From contig JAUSFM010000003.1 of assembly GCA_030651375.1 (NCBI GenBank), positions 1-64,000 on the forward strand: DNA of 64,000 nucleotides, written 5' to 3'. The translations under genes were made by a program, and so were the position numbers. Shown piece after piece: positions 7,676 to 17,033 of the stretch; position 1 is the first letter of the stretch; every line of letters starts with the position of its first letter. This DNA is from Candidatus Woesearchaeota archaeon (GTDB taxonomy: Archaea > Nanobdellota > Nanobdellia > Woesearchaeales > UBA12501). The notes under the pieces are model-generated. The model was not told the DNA's origin. It ran no database searches and saw only the letters and a list, made by a program, of their open reading frames with translations.

Positions 7676-9547
7676 ATGTGTGGAATTATCGGTTATGTCG
7701 GAATGAAGAATCCCGTGGACACCTTGGTCGCGGGGCTCGAGCGGCTTGAGTACCGCGGCTATGATTCAGCAGGCCTTGCTATAATCAGCCAGCTGCCTCC
7801 GGCGGTTGCATTGCCTGCGTCGCTTGGCGCATCAGGCCTCACGTCAACGCTGGCACGCAGGGTTTCATGCATTGAAATAAAAAAAGTTGCCGGTAGGGTT
7901 GAAAATCTGAAACAGCATCTTGCTCGCTATCCCTTCAAAGGTGTTTTAAAAACCGCTGGAGGTGTTGCCGTTGGCATCGGCCACACCCGCTGGGCAACCC
8001 ATGGCCAGCCGAGCGATGAAAATGCGCATCCCCACACCGACTGTTCAGGCAAAATTTCACTGGTGCATAACGGCATCATTGAAAATTTTTTTGAAATAAA
8101 AAATCGGTTGAGCAGCCATCGTTTTTCTTCGCAGACCGACAGCGAAGTTGTTGCGCACCTTATTGAGGAATATTACAACGAATGTGGCAATCTCCGGACG
8201 GCTGTCCAGCATGCGCTCAAAGAATTGCATGGCACCTACGCGCTTGCGGTTATCCACCAGAATACTGGTGAGATTGTGGCGGCGCGCCATGGCAGCCCGC
8301 TCATTATTGGCGTGGGCACGGGCGAGCATTTTGTTGCGTCAGATGTTTCTGCGGTTGTTGAGCACACACGGAATGTCGTCTATCTTGAAGATCTTGAGCT
8401 CGGCGTCATCCGGCAAAATGGGTTTGAAGTGTACGGGAAGGATGGCCAACGAATACAAAAAGAGCTCGTGCCAGTTGACTGGGACCTTGAGCAATCTCAA
8501 AAGCAGGGCTTCAATCATTTCATGCTGAAAGAAATTCACGAGCAGCCGGCCGTGGCCAAGGAAACCATGCGCATTAATCTTGATACCTATTTCACCGAAG
8601 AAAATCCACCGGTCAATTTTTCCTCCTTCAAAAAATTATTTGTTGTCGCCTGCGGAAGCGCTGGGTACGCAAGCCTAATTGGAAAATATGTCATTGAAAA
8701 ACTGTCGCGCGTGCCGGTGGAGTTCGATGTCGCCTCTGAATTCCGGTACAAAGACCCCATTCTGGGGCCGGACGATCTCGTGATTGCGGTCTCACAGTCC
8801 GGCGAAACAGCAGATACACTTGCAGCGCTTCGCATTGCCAAGGAAAAAGGCGCGAAAACACTCGGCATTATTAACGTCGTGAACAGCACGATTGCGCGTG
8901 AAGCAGACTCAGTGATATACACGCGCGCCGGCCCTGAAATTTCAGTTGCCTCCACCAAAGCGTTTATGTCCCAGATGATTGTATTTTACAAGATTGCTGA
9001 AAAACTATCCGGAAAAAAAATTGACCTTGAAAAAATTCCCGGCATGATTCTTCGAAACATTCTCGACCGCAAAGACGATATTCGTGCGGTTGCGCAGAAG
9101 TATTACCACGTCTATAATTTTATTTACATCGGCAGAAACGTGAATTATCCTGTTGCGCTTGAAGGGGCGCTGAAGCTGAAAGAAATTTCGTACATTCACG
9201 CCGAGGGGTATCCGTCTGGGGAGATGAAGCATGGCCCCATCGCGCTGGTGACTGACGAGGTGCCGACGGTTGCCATTGTTCCCTTGGATTCCATGTACCC
9301 AAAAATGATGAGCAACATTCAGGAAATCAAGGCACGGAACGGTAAGGTCATTGCGATTGCGACAGCCGGCGATGAGGACATTAAAAAACACTGCGACGAC
9401 GTCTTGTATGTTCCGGTAGTTGATGAAATTCTCTATCCAATTCTCGCGGTGGTGGTGGCACAGCTGTTTGCCTACTACATCGCTGACTTCCGCCACTGTG
9501 ACATTGACAAGCCGAGGAATCTGGCCAAAAGCGTGACGGTTGAATAA
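7676..9547 (+). CDS. glmS: Glutamine-fructose-6-phosphate aminotransferase (isomerizing)
   Basis: GlmS makes glucosamine-6-phosphate from fructose-6-phosphate and glutamine, the entry to UDP-GlcNAc and glycan synthesis. The N-terminal Ntn glutaminase domain starts MCGIIGYVG, giving nucleophile Cys2, with RLEYRGYDSAG, GHTRWATHG and the HNG loop. Two SIS isomerase domains follow (VACGSAGYASL, SQSGETADTL, YPSGEMKHGPIAL) and the usual LAKSVTVE end. Compared with the family there is an extra stretch of about 30 residues (about 38-70, rich in A, L, P and S) between the YDSAG segment and KVAGRVENL. A TATA-like ACTATAAAAG is about 33 nt upstream. Confidence 0.95.
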   Translation: MCGIIGYVGMKNPVDTLVAGLERLEYRGYDSAGLAIISQLPPAVALPASLGASGLTSTLARRVSCIEIKKVAGRVENLKQHLARYPFKGVLKTAGGVAVGIGHTRWATHGQPSDENAHPHTDCSGKISLVHNGIIENFFEIKNRLSSHRFSSQTDSEVVAHLIEEYYNECGNLRTAVQHALKELHGTYALAVIHQNTGEIVAARHGSPLIIGVGTGEHFVASDVSAVVEHTRNVVYLEDLELGVIRQNGFEVYGKDGQRIQKELVPVDWDLEQSQKQGFNHFMLKEIHEQPAVAKETMRINLDTYFTEENPPVNFSSFKKLFVVACGSAGYASLIGKYVIEKLSRVPVEFDVASEFRYKDPILGPDDLVIAVSQSGETADTLAALRIAKEKGAKTLGIINVVNSTIAREADSVIYTRAGPEISVASTKAFMSQMIVFYKIAEKLSGKKIDLEKIPGMILRNILDRKDDIRAVAQKYYHVYNFIYIGRNVNYPVALEGALKLKEISYIHAEGYPSGEMKHGPIALVTDEVPTVAIVPLDSMYPKMMSNIQEIKARNGKVIAIATAGDEDIKKHCDDVLYVPVVDEILYPILAVVVAQLFAYYIADFRHCDIDKPRNLAKSVTVE

Positions 9548-9616
9548 TCACAAACTTTATATAATATGATGCCTCCGGATAACTTAGCAAATTATATTCC
9601 AAACTGAGGTGTTATA

Positions 9617-9781
9617 ATGGCAAAAAAAACAAGTGTGAGTCAAGTGCTGCGCAAGACGCAGAAAACCGTGGTCAGCGACAAGGGCCGCGTGACGTTTGGT
9701 AAGCGCAAGGGACTTATGGGTAAAGGGCCAGCAGACATTTTTGGCGGCGATTCTCCCCTACCAAAAAAGCGCAAGAAATAA
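9617..9781 (+). CDS. Small lysine-rich protein, 54 aa
   Basis: This is a 54-residue, strongly basic protein (MAKKTSVSQVLRKTQKT, then GRVTFGKRKGL and ending KKRKK). The start follows GAGGTG by 5 nt. It may be an RNA- or DNA-binding protein, but I recognise no family. It lies 69 nt downstream of glmS on the same strand. Confidence 0.6.
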   Translation: MAKKTSVSQVLRKTQKTVVSDKGRVTFGKRKGLMGKGPADIFGGDSPLPKKRKK

Positions 9782-9787
9782 GAATCA

Positions 9788-9834
9788 ATTTTTTTAATTC
9801 TTACTTTTTTTTATGTGGTGTTTTTTTCTCTTGT
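9788..9834 (+). terminator. T-rich termination region
   Basis: Runs of 8 and 9 T, then mixed T-rich sequence, follow the small lysine-rich gene, consistent with oligo-T termination. Confidence 0.4.
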
Positions 9835-9862
9835 TTTAAAAAACTATTCACCAACCAGAAAA

Positions 9863-10078
9863 CTAATCATCATCAAAATCGTTTCTTCCCTCAAGATAAT
9901 TCTCAAAGCTTTCAAAGATAGACCTAACATAATCTCCAGCTCCGTCAATCGCTTCCCACGCCGTTCTTTCTACCGCTTGATCAATATTATTACCTATCCT
10001 CTCACCTAATCGTTGAACTTCACGCTCCAGTCCTTCACAAAAAGATTCTGGTGCATCTTGTTGAGGTACATACGTCAT
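9863..10078 (-). CDS. Small acidic protein, 71 aa
   Basis: This 71-residue acidic, helical protein has no membrane segment and ends in NDFDDD. A GTTTATATAG element about 26 nt before ATG 10078 (minus strand) supports a leaderless gene. No family is recognised. Confidence 0.5.
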   Translation of the reverse strand: MTYVPQQDAPESFCEGLEREVQRLGERIGNNIDQAVERTAWEAIDGAGDYVRSIFESFENYLEGRNDFDDD

Positions 10079-10235
10079 TGTGCACTAAAATATTGAAAAC
10101 TATATAAACTTTCTGTGTAAAAAAAGGGTACGGGACAAAACAATTCAACCTAACCAGTATAACTTATTCCCTACTAGGGTAAGAAACAAAAAACAATATA
10201 CTCGACTATACACTCCAAAATATACTCCCTCCTAT

Positions 10236-10442
10236 TCACGCTGCAGAATACAGGCGATATGCTTTCCGAAAATCAATGGTGTGGTTCCGGATTTGCTTGT
10301 TGAGAAAACTTCTGGTTGGTATTTTTCTGCTTGAAATCTTCGCCAATAAAGAAAACGTCTGCGTTTGATGTTCTCTCTGCTCTCGTTTCTGTTCTTCAGT
10401 CACACTCATCATATTTTTCAGCACGGTTGTTTGCACAATCAT
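10236..10442 (-). CDS. Possible small protein, 68 aa
   Basis: This 68-residue frame has a charged middle segment (TEEQKREQREHQTQ) and no recognisable domain. A CAGGTG Shine-Dalgarno motif lies 4 nt before ATG 10442, and a TATA-like element is further upstream. It could be real, but nothing beyond the start signals supports it. Confidence 0.35.
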   Translation of the reverse strand: MIVQTTVLKNMMSVTEEQKREQREHQTQTFSLLAKISSRKIPTRSFLNKQIRNHTIDFRKAYRLYSAA

Positions 10443-10602
10443 TGAGCACCTGGGGCGGACACATTCGCGAGAAGATTAGATGAGACGCTGAAATATATAA
10501 ATATTTCCATCAAACAACTGTTTTTTCGTGGTGAAACAACCACCGGTTGGTATATACTTTATATCCTCACTATTTATGTAGCATCTCAGCCTGTTCTTCT
10601 TG

Positions 10603-11505
10603 ATGTCATTTGACGCAGTGTTCGGGGAACTGAAAAACCGCTACGGCCTCAAGAGCCAGCATCTTGACATTCTTGGGTGCCTGCAGCACTCCGACCGATC
10701 TGCCGATGCCATCAGCAAGCAGACGCAGATTCCTCTCGGTCGGTTGTACGGCTTTCTCAACGAACTGCTCGATAACGGACTGGTCGACAAAAGCGGGCGA
10801 AAGCCGTTTCAGTACTCGGTACAGCCGCCGCAGGAAAAAATTCTGCTGTTCATGCAGCGCCAGTTTGACACCGCAGTTCGTAACCAGTCTGAAATCATGA
10901 ACCTGCTCGAGCAGAAAGACCGTCTGCATCACCTTGAGGTGATTGAAAGTAGTGAGCGGTTTAGCTATTCAATGCTGCAGATGCTCAACGAGGGCAAATA
11001 TTTCAAGGCCATGGCGCGCCAGACCTCGTTTCCTTTTTCGCTGTATTCGCACGACAAGAAGGATTTTCTGGCGATTCGCGAGGCAATCGGCAGGCGTCGG
11101 CAAACACTTGCCTACCACACGCCTGAAATTGCGGCAATCATGTTCAATACCATCACCGAATTCCACCGCAAGCGCCGGCCATATACTGAAATCGTCTGCA
11201 AGGAAGCGTTTGACACGCATCTCTCGTTCATCCGCGAGGAATTTGGCAGCGATATGCACCAGCGGATTCTTGATGGGCTTGCACACAAAATCAAGCATTT
11301 TAATTTCAAGGCGTTTGTGGTTGATGAAATCAACCCTATGCAGATTTTCATCACGGACAAGCGTGTGCTCTTTTCGCTGATTTTCAAGGGCAAGACATCC
11401 GGTGTGGTCATCCGGAGCAGTGACGTGGTCAACCTCTATGAACACCTGTTTGCCACTATGCAGTCCCGCGCCGTGCCGATTGAGGACTATTTGAAACTGA
11501 AGTAG
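10603..11505 (+). CDS. TrmB-like transcriptional regulator
   Basis: This 300-residue protein has an N-terminal winged helix (about 1-75: SRSADAISKQTQIPLGRLYGFL style helix-turn-helix, then LDNGLVDKSGRKPFQYSV as the wing). This is the arrangement of TrmB/TrmBL archaeal regulators, which often respond to sugars. A helical linker and an alpha/beta C-terminal effector domain follow, without a clear ligand motif. ATG 10603 is preferred over the TTG just before it. TATA-like elements lie near 10550-10565. Confidence 0.7.
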   Translation: MSFDAVFGELKNRYGLKSQHLDILGCLQHSDRSADAISKQTQIPLGRLYGFLNELLDNGLVDKSGRKPFQYSVQPPQEKILLFMQRQFDTAVRNQSEIMNLLEQKDRLHHLEVIESSERFSYSMLQMLNEGKYFKAMARQTSFPFSLYSHDKKDFLAIREAIGRRRQTLAYHTPEIAAIMFNTITEFHRKRRPYTEIVCKEAFDTHLSFIREEFGSDMHQRILDGLAHKIKHFNFKAFVVDEINPMQIFITDKRVLFSLIFKGKTSGVVIRSSDVVNLYEHLFATMQSRAVPIEDYLKLK

Positions 11506-11614
11506 GCTTTGTCTTAACAGTTTATAACAAGTCGGCTATTTGGGCAAGTAGGGAACCTTTTGAGCAACCCAAAAGAGGGAATATCTTTTTAAACAGAAAG
11601 GCATTAAAAGATGT

Positions 11615-12004
11615 ATGCCTTTAAAGTTTTATACTCAGGTCAAAGGAATGATCAATCTCTTCATGTCAGTTTTAATTGCGCTTGGGGTAAATTACCTGAA
11701 CACATTCAAGGGGTGGGCAGTAGCAGCTATCGTACTTGCATTCATAGTCCAAATAACGATGCTCTTCATCCAATCAGTAGAAGAAAAACATTTTGCCACT
11801 GATGTTGGACATATGCAAAAAATGCATGGATTAGACCATGATAAAGATGAGGAGGCCAAAGCAATCAAAAATAGTGGGGAAATTAAGAAATTGCGAGAAC
11901 GTGTGCAGAAAGTGACGGATAAAAACAAGGAAAAAAAAGTAGTAGACCCTAAATATTATCAGAACGTATTGAACTTGTTGAATCGGTTCAGGGAACGAAA
12001 ATGA
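11615..12004 (+). CDS. Small membrane protein with charged C-terminus
   Basis: This 129-residue protein has two hydrophobic segments (about 11-28 and 34-52) and a charged, probably coiled tail (about 70-129, rich in K and E). It overlaps the next gene by 4 nt (ATGA), so the two are translationally coupled. A/T content is higher than in the neighbours, hinting at transfer. A second frame starting 4 nt earlier is shorter and non-hydrophobic. No family is recognised. Confidence 0.6.
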   Translation: MPLKFYTQVKGMINLFMSVLIALGVNYLNTFKGWAVAAIVLAFIVQITMLFIQSVEEKHFATDVGHMQKMHGLDHDKDEEAKAIKNSGEIKKLRERVQKVTDKNKEKKVVDPKYYQNVLNLLNRFRERK

Positions 12005-12480
12005 TGGCGCCCATAAACTACTCCAATTTACCTACAAAAATGATAATGGAGAATGATATACTCGGAGATATACTTTATACTAACGATAGACTAACTACTA
12101 TTCTTGAAAAGCTAGAAAAAAAGCTAAACCATCTGAAAGATGCGCGTGACTTCTTCTTTGTCTTATTAGATAGTCAGACTAAATCAGTTAAAGGTATTAT
12201 TACTCTCCTAGAACTAAAAGAACTATTAAAATTTGTGAATGAAGAATTAAAAAAGACTAATAAAAACCTTCCTGATATTGAAATCCATACACCCACCTAC
12301 TGTAAGAAACCTGTCTTGATAAAATCAGACAACACTATCACAGAGGTATTGTCTATTTTTGATTCAAATCAGGAAAATATATTGATTGTAGTTAATGATA
12401 AAAATGTTTATATCGGTAAGATTCGACGGACGACACTCAAAGATAAACTTGATGAGCTCATAAAATCTATTACAAGTTAA
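12001..12480 (+). CDS. CBS-like regulatory domain protein
   Basis: This 159-residue, A/T-rich gene is coupled to the membrane protein upstream. The middle and end look like a CBS pair: VKGIITLLELKELL, then KPVLIKSDNTITEVLSIF and ENILIVVNDKNVYIGKIRR. CBS domains bind adenine nucleotides and gate membrane proteins or enzymes, so this might be the sensor for its membrane partner. The domain call is tentative because no CBS signature is strongly conserved. Confidence 0.5.
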   Translation: MMAPINYSNLPTKMIMENDILGDILYTNDRLTTILEKLEKKLNHLKDARDFFFVLLDSQTKSVKGIITLLELKELLKFVNEELKKTNKNLPDIEIHTPTYCKKPVLIKSDNTITEVLSIFDSNQENILIVVNDKNVYIGKIRRTTLKDKLDELIKSITS

Positions 12481-12616
12481 AGGCAAGATTCACTATGATC
12501 TTTTAGGCATGGGCTATCTATCTGGCAAAACCAGTCAATATTTATTTGAACTTTTTGGGTAGAACTAGCACTAAAAAGGTAGCATTATATTGGGCAGAAC
12601 CACTGAAGTAGAAAAC

Positions 12617-12627
12617 TATATAAATCC
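12617..12627 (+). promoter_or_regulatory. TATA box of eL33
   Basis: CTATATAAATC lies about 25 nt before ATG 12647. It shows the gene is leaderless and that an upstream in-frame start at 12590 cannot be used. Confidence 0.65.
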
Positions 12628-12646
12628 CCTCTTAATCGAAGGGTTT

Positions 12647-12910
12647 ATGGACGCAGTTATTAGCAATTTCCGGCGAAGTCTAAAGCGCACCTCGGGCAAC
12701 CACATGGTGATTGTCGTGCCTTCTATTACTAAGCGCGCTGATGCAGAAAAGCTGGTTGGCAAGAAAGTCTCATGGAAGTCACCTGGCAAGGAGCACAAAG
12801 AAATCACCGGTGTCATTCGCTCAGCCCATGGCAACTCTGGCGCTGTCCGCGCCATCTTTGAGTCTGGTATGCCGGGACAGGCAGTTGGAAAAAAAGTGCA
12901 GATAAGTTAA
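12647..12910 (+). CDS. rpl35ae: Large-subunit ribosomal protein eL33 (L35Ae)
   Basis: This 87-residue protein has the L35Ae beta-barrel pattern: RRSLKRTSGNHMVI, AEKLVGKKVSWKSPGKE, GVIRSAHGNSGAVRAIFE and ending GQAVGKKVQIS. The length is right for archaeal L35Ae. The start is fixed by the TATA box. It stands alone, apart from the other ribosomal genes. Confidence 0.92.
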   Translation: MDAVISNFRRSLKRTSGNHMVIVVPSITKRADAEKLVGKKVSWKSPGKEHKEITGVIRSAHGNSGAVRAIFESGMPGQAVGKKVQIS

Positions 12911-12943
12911 TGCCCCCTAATCCAAGTAATAAAATCAACTAAA

Positions 12944-13483
12944 TCAGCGTAATTCTCTCTTTAAAATCTTATGCGCATTATTTATTTTTTTGAACATCTC
13001 AACATCGCCTTCAGGCATATCCGGGTGGTACTTCTTTGCCAATTTTTTGTATTTCTTATCGATGTCATCCATGTCAAGAGAATGCTCCTCAACACCGAGC
13101 GTCTCCCGCGCTTCTTTGCGCATTTGCTCAACATCATCTTTTTCCGTGAAATCTAAGAGAAACTCCTCAAACGTCTTTTTTCCGGCGAGCAGGTCGGCTA
13201 CTTCGAATTCTATGACTTTGAAAACCACATACAGATTATCAACATATTTTTGAGCGGATTTATAGCTGTAATACATGCGATATCCGTCAGCATACCAAGT
13301 CGCTGATGCAGGAAGATTTTTTATCGCAACCGGCTCAATATCTATAATTATATCATCATCTGCTACCTCAATTTTACCGAGTGTGGCGATTATATTATTT
13401 TTGTACTGCTGTGCCCGCCTGCCATAGGAATCTCGTGCAAGCACGGCGTTGAATGTGTGCCCTTTTATGCTGGTGGTTGCCAT
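12944..13483 (-). CDS. J-domain protein
   Basis: This 179-residue protein ends in a J-domain: YKKLAKKYHPDMPEGD with the HPD motif that stimulates Hsp70 ATPase, then MFKKINNAHKIL. The N-terminal 110 residues form an unrecognised domain with many tyrosines (WYADGYRMYYSY). The J-domain sits at the C-terminus, unlike DnaJ. It may recruit an Hsp70-type chaperone to an unknown client; no DnaK is in the window. Confidence 0.8.
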   Translation of the reverse strand: MATTSIKGHTFNAVLARDSYGRRAQQYKNNIIATLGKIEVADDDIIIDIEPVAIKNLPASATWYADGYRMYYSYKSAQKYVDNLYVVFKVIEFEVADLLAGKKTFEEFLLDFTEKDDVEQMRKEARETLGVEEHSLDMDDIDKKYKKLAKKYHPDMPEGDVEMFKKINNAHKILKRELR

Positions 13484-13597
13484 TGTTTCAAAACAAAATC
13501 CGGAGAATTTTGTATACTCTTCAGGAAAACCGGTAGTTTATAAACCTATCTATAAAAAGAGGCATCTTTATATTGTGCCTCCTCTCTTAATCATTGC

Positions 13598-14716
13598 ATG
13601 GGAAACTTTTCTAACCTCGGCTTAAAAAAAGAAATACTGGCAGTGTTGTCCCGATTACATTTCACCGAATCATTAGAAGTTCAAGATGCAATAATCCCTC
13701 TGGCACTGCGCGGCAAAGATATCGTATTCACCTCACGAACCGGCAGCGGGAAAACACTCGCGTATCTTCTCGGCTTTCTTGGAAAAATCAATCCAAAACA
13801 CGGCATCCAAATGCTGGTACTCGTTCCCACGCGGGAACTTTGTATCCAAGTTGGGAAAGAAATAACTAAAGTGTGCGATCCTCTCGGAATCAAAGTGGGC
13901 ATGCTCTACGGCGGCAGGGAAATAGCCGGAGACCACATGACCACAAAAAAACGAAACAACATCATGGTTGGCACTCCGGGACGGCTTATCCAGCATATAA
14001 ACGCAAAAAATATCAAAGTGGGAGACGTCAAATACCTTGTTTATGATGAGAGCGACCAGATGTTTGACCGCGGCTTTTTTGACGAATGCGTGTATGTAAA
14101 AAAACGGGTGAGTTCAGATGTTCAGACGATTTTTTCTTCAGCTACCATGACTGAAAAAGTGCAACAATTTATTGAAACAGCGCTGCCGGGCCATGAAGTA
14201 TTAAAAATAGGCGACTTAGTCCCCAAAAAAATTATTCAAGAAAAACTGTTTTGCACTATCCCTGAAAAGAAAGAAGTGTTGCTGCGCTTTCTTCGCCATA
14301 AAAAATTTAGTCGCGTGATGGTTTTTTGCAATAGGAAAGACCGAACTGCGGAACTTACTCGATTTTTATCAGCCCACAAATTCCATGCCAAAGAATTAAG
14401 CAGCAACCTCATGCAAGATGAGCGTTTTAACACGCTCAACCTTTTCAAGGATGGAAAAATCCACATTCTCATAACGACTGATGTTGCTGCTCGCGGGCTT
14501 CAAATTGAAAATGTGGATCTGGTTGTCAATTACGATGCTCCGACACGGGCGGAGTTTTACATCCATCGAATAGGAAGGACTGGTCGGCGGGATAAGCCCG
14601 GGTATTGTTTATCGTTAATATGCCCCGAAGATGACAACCGGTTTGCTGATATTGAATTTGATTTTGACGTGAGCGTCGCAGAACTTGATACAGAATTTAA
14701 AAGAAAGAAAATGTAA
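13598..14716 (+). CDS. DEAD-box RNA helicase (DESD variant)
   Basis: This 372-residue, minimal two-domain SF2 helicase shows motif I SRTGSGKT, Ia PTREL, Ib GTPGR, motif II DESD (instead of DEAD), motif III SAT, motif V DVAARGLQIENVD and motif VI HRIGRTGR. It has no extensions, like archaeal and bacterial core DEAD-box proteins used in RNA remodelling. A TCTTTATATT element lies about 30 nt upstream of ATG 13598. Confidence 0.93.
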   Translation: MGNFSNLGLKKEILAVLSRLHFTESLEVQDAIIPLALRGKDIVFTSRTGSGKTLAYLLGFLGKINPKHGIQMLVLVPTRELCIQVGKEITKVCDPLGIKVGMLYGGREIAGDHMTTKKRNNIMVGTPGRLIQHINAKNIKVGDVKYLVYDESDQMFDRGFFDECVYVKKRVSSDVQTIFSSATMTEKVQQFIETALPGHEVLKIGDLVPKKIIQEKLFCTIPEKKEVLLRFLRHKKFSRVMVFCNRKDRTAELTRFLSAHKFHAKELSSNLMQDERFNTLNLFKDGKIHILITTDVAARGLQIENVDLVVNYDAPTRAEFYIHRIGRTGRRDKPGYCLSLICPEDDNRFADIEFDFDVSVAELDTEFKRKKM

Positions 14717-14725
14717 AATAAAGAA

Positions 14726-14965
14726 TTATACTACAATCTTGTTTCTCGTAATCGTCTTGTACATCATATACAATCCGCCCACCGCACTGCCAACACCTGC
14801 AATCCAGTACAGCACGCGTTCAGGAATATAATTAAGAACCACGAGCGGGTAGTTTGCGAGTTTGGCAATAAGAAACAGGCCAAAAACAAGGAACACCAAA
14901 CCCATCAAGAACTTATGTCCGGTGGGCTTTGGCTTGAGCATATTTTGGAGCTGGTGCGGATTCAT
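14726..14965 (-). CDS. Small membrane protein, 79 aa
   Basis: This 79-residue protein has two hydrophobic segments (about 21-40 and 50-68) and a basic end. ATG 14965 follows GTGAGG. It is the second gene of a two-gene unit with the 49-residue membrane protein 24 nt upstream. No family is recognised. Confidence 0.65.
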   Translation of the reverse strand: MNPHQLQNMLKPKPTGHKFLMGLVFLVFGLFLIAKLANYPLVVLNYIPERVLYWIAGVGSAVGGLYMMYKTITRNKIVV

Positions 14966-14989
14966 GGTTTTCCTCACTTCTCACAGTTC

Positions 14990-15139
14990 TTAGACAAAGG
15001 GAATCTTCACGACGCCCTTGCAGCCGAGAATGAACAGCACCGAGCCGGCAATAAAGCCAACAATCAGGCCCTTAAACAGGTCGCCCCAGTCAGTGACAAA
15101 CGCTTTTCGAGAATGAAACAGTTGCAGTAACAATGCCAT
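14990..15139 (-). CDS. Small membrane protein, 49 aa
   Basis: This 49-residue protein starts MALLLQLFHSRKAF and has one hydrophobic helix (GLIVGFIAGSVLFILGC). The start follows AAGGTGATT with good spacing, which strongly supports translation. It is divergent from the membrane/coiled-coil operon and may be a partner of it. Confidence 0.6.
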   Translation of the reverse strand: MALLLQLFHSRKAFVTDWGDLFKGLIVGFIAGSVLFILGCKGVVKIPFV

Positions 15140-15292
15140 GCAATCACCTTTTTTGTTTTTTATTTGTTTTTTTATTTTTTGTTTTGATAATCGTGTACGG
15201 TAATCTATTTAAAGTTTGTGTTGCGCTGGACCAATAATCAAACAACATTTGAACAACAACATTTAAATATCAAACAGCGCATTATCGGATGC

Positions 15293-16222
15293 ATGGTGTT
15301 CAATAAGAGGTTGATGGCGGTTTCACTTCTCGTGCTCCTCTTTTTGCCTCTTTTTTCCTCGTCAGCTGCTGCGCAGGAAAAAACCATCAGTGATACGCTC
15401 TATGAAACCGTGAGCTCCGTATTCGGCTTCATGGACCAGATTCAAATTTCCCTTATCGGCGAGCAGGGAGATGCCGCTGCAAAATCAACTTTCTGGGCGC
15501 GTTTCCTGATTTGGATTCTCGTGTTTACCATCTGTTATTATGTTTTCAGACTGTTTTTGCCGGGAAATATCGCCGGCACCATCGGATTTGTGCTCGCGCT
15601 GATTTCTGTTCTGGGAATTCCCGGCACGCTGCTTCGCGACATCATCATCAACTACAGCCTCATCGCCACGCTGATTCTTCTCGGCGGGCCGATACTTGGC
15701 TTGCTGTTATTCCGCTTCAAGATGAAACAACAGCACGGCGGCAGCGTGTGGACACACGTCGGATTTGTGCTGCTGGATGTGTTCATCCTTATTCTCCTCA
15801 TCAAATTTATGGCCTCACTTAACACCACATTCAGCTCGATTATCTCATCATGGCAGTCCATCACCCAATGGAGCAGCCTATTCCTTGTTGGCATGGTTAT
15901 CATTCTCGCATTTGACATCTTTGATGTGTGGCGTGCTGCAAAAGGCCGCTACACTCAACCGTACATGCCCTCAATTATTCCCGGCGCAGCTGGCGTGCGC
16001 GACCTGACGCAACAGGCGGAACGCACAATCACTGATGGGGAACGGCTCGCCGAGATTATTAGGCAGTATGACCATGCAATAGAAGAAAAAGAAGCCGTGA
16101 GTGCGCGGTTTGCTGCCGGTGAAATCGGCCTCTCCACACGGCTCACTGCTATCGAGCGGCAAATCGAGAGCATTGTCTTAGATCTCCAACAGCTGCAACG
16201 AGAAATTCAGTCTCATATTTAG
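15293..16222 (+). CDS. Multi-pass membrane protein, paralogue A
   Basis: This 309-residue protein has an N-terminal signal-like segment (about 5-27) followed by at least five hydrophobic helices, then a charged helical C-terminus (about 240-309). The block FWARFLIWILVFTICYYVFR through SVLGIPGTLLRD is clearly shared with the protein at 17034. ATG 15293 is about 25-30 nt after ATTTAAATAT. It is the first gene of an operon of alternating membrane and coiled-coil proteins. Function unknown. Confidence 0.8.
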   Translation: MVFNKRLMAVSLLVLLFLPLFSSSAAAQEKTISDTLYETVSSVFGFMDQIQISLIGEQGDAAAKSTFWARFLIWILVFTICYYVFRLFLPGNIAGTIGFVLALISVLGIPGTLLRDIIINYSLIATLILLGGPILGLLLFRFKMKQQHGGSVWTHVGFVLLDVFILILLIKFMASLNTTFSSIISSWQSITQWSSLFLVGMVIILAFDIFDVWRAAKGRYTQPYMPSIIPGAAGVRDLTQQAERTITDGERLAEIIRQYDHAIEEKEAVSARFAAGEIGLSTRLTAIERQIESIVLDLQQLQREIQSHI

Positions 16223-16230
16223 GTGATACT

Positions 16231-16989
16231 ATGCCGACGGTTCAAGAGTTATTAGCCAAATGCGATGACCTAAAATCCAAAGCAATTGCACTCCTCGCAG
16301 AAGTCCGCGAGCTGTTGGCAAAAGACCGTGCCGCGCTTGAGCAGGAGCAATCCGAAGACAATAAAATAATCCAGATGCATCTTGAAAAAGAACAGCGCGG
16401 AAAAAAAGCAGGGCGTCTTGCACAACGTGCAGCAAAAAAAGAACTCGCCGTTAACATGATGACACACAACGAGCGCGTCAAAGAGCTTGCGTCAAAATCA
16501 GCAAACATGAGCGTGCTCGTGTATAAAGCGGAGCGTGGTGAAGAGCAGGACGATAAGCGTATTCAAGACCTGCTCGCTCTTGTTGTTGCCGCTGAAAAAG
16601 AGGAGCTTGTCGAGGAGCAGAGCCACGCCGCCGTGCTTGAACAGCTTGAACAAGATCTCAAATCACTCAAAACTGACCCGCGGCAAATCAGCCGGCTGAA
16701 TCCATCGGGACAGGCAGAAAATCTCCAGACCTGGGCGCGTATCCACGCACAACTCCAGAAATTAAATGCGCTCGGTCAGGCGCAGTATCTCATGCAGGGC
16801 CGCATCAAGCGGCTGCGTGAAGAACTCATGCCGCTGCTTGCCAAGGAAACTGAAACCGACACTAAAATTGAACGGCTCCTCGCGTGGCTTCGCGACCTCG
16901 ACGAGCAGGAACGGCTTGTTGAAGAAAAAGAAGATGAAAAAACAGCAGAAGGAACTGCTGACATTGAAGAATACAAACAGGCAGCGTAA
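16231..16989 (+). CDS. Coiled-coil protein, 252 aa
   Basis: This 252-residue, almost wholly helical and charged protein (K, E, Q, A, L) has predicted coiled coils throughout and no membrane segment. GGTGAT lies 4 nt before the ATG, and it follows paralogue A by 8 nt. It is probably a cytoplasmic partner of the membrane protein. No family is recognised. Confidence 0.8.
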   Translation: MPTVQELLAKCDDLKSKAIALLAEVRELLAKDRAALEQEQSEDNKIIQMHLEKEQRGKKAGRLAQRAAKKELAVNMMTHNERVKELASKSANMSVLVYKAERGEEQDDKRIQDLLALVVAAEKEELVEEQSHAAVLEQLEQDLKSLKTDPRQISRLNPSGQAENLQTWARIHAQLQKLNALGQAQYLMQGRIKRLREELMPLLAKETETDTKIERLLAWLRDLDEQERLVEEKEDEKTAEGTADIEEYKQAA

Positions 16990-17033
16990 TAAACAAACTT
17001 TAAAAAGACCGGAACACACAAATCAGGTAAAAG

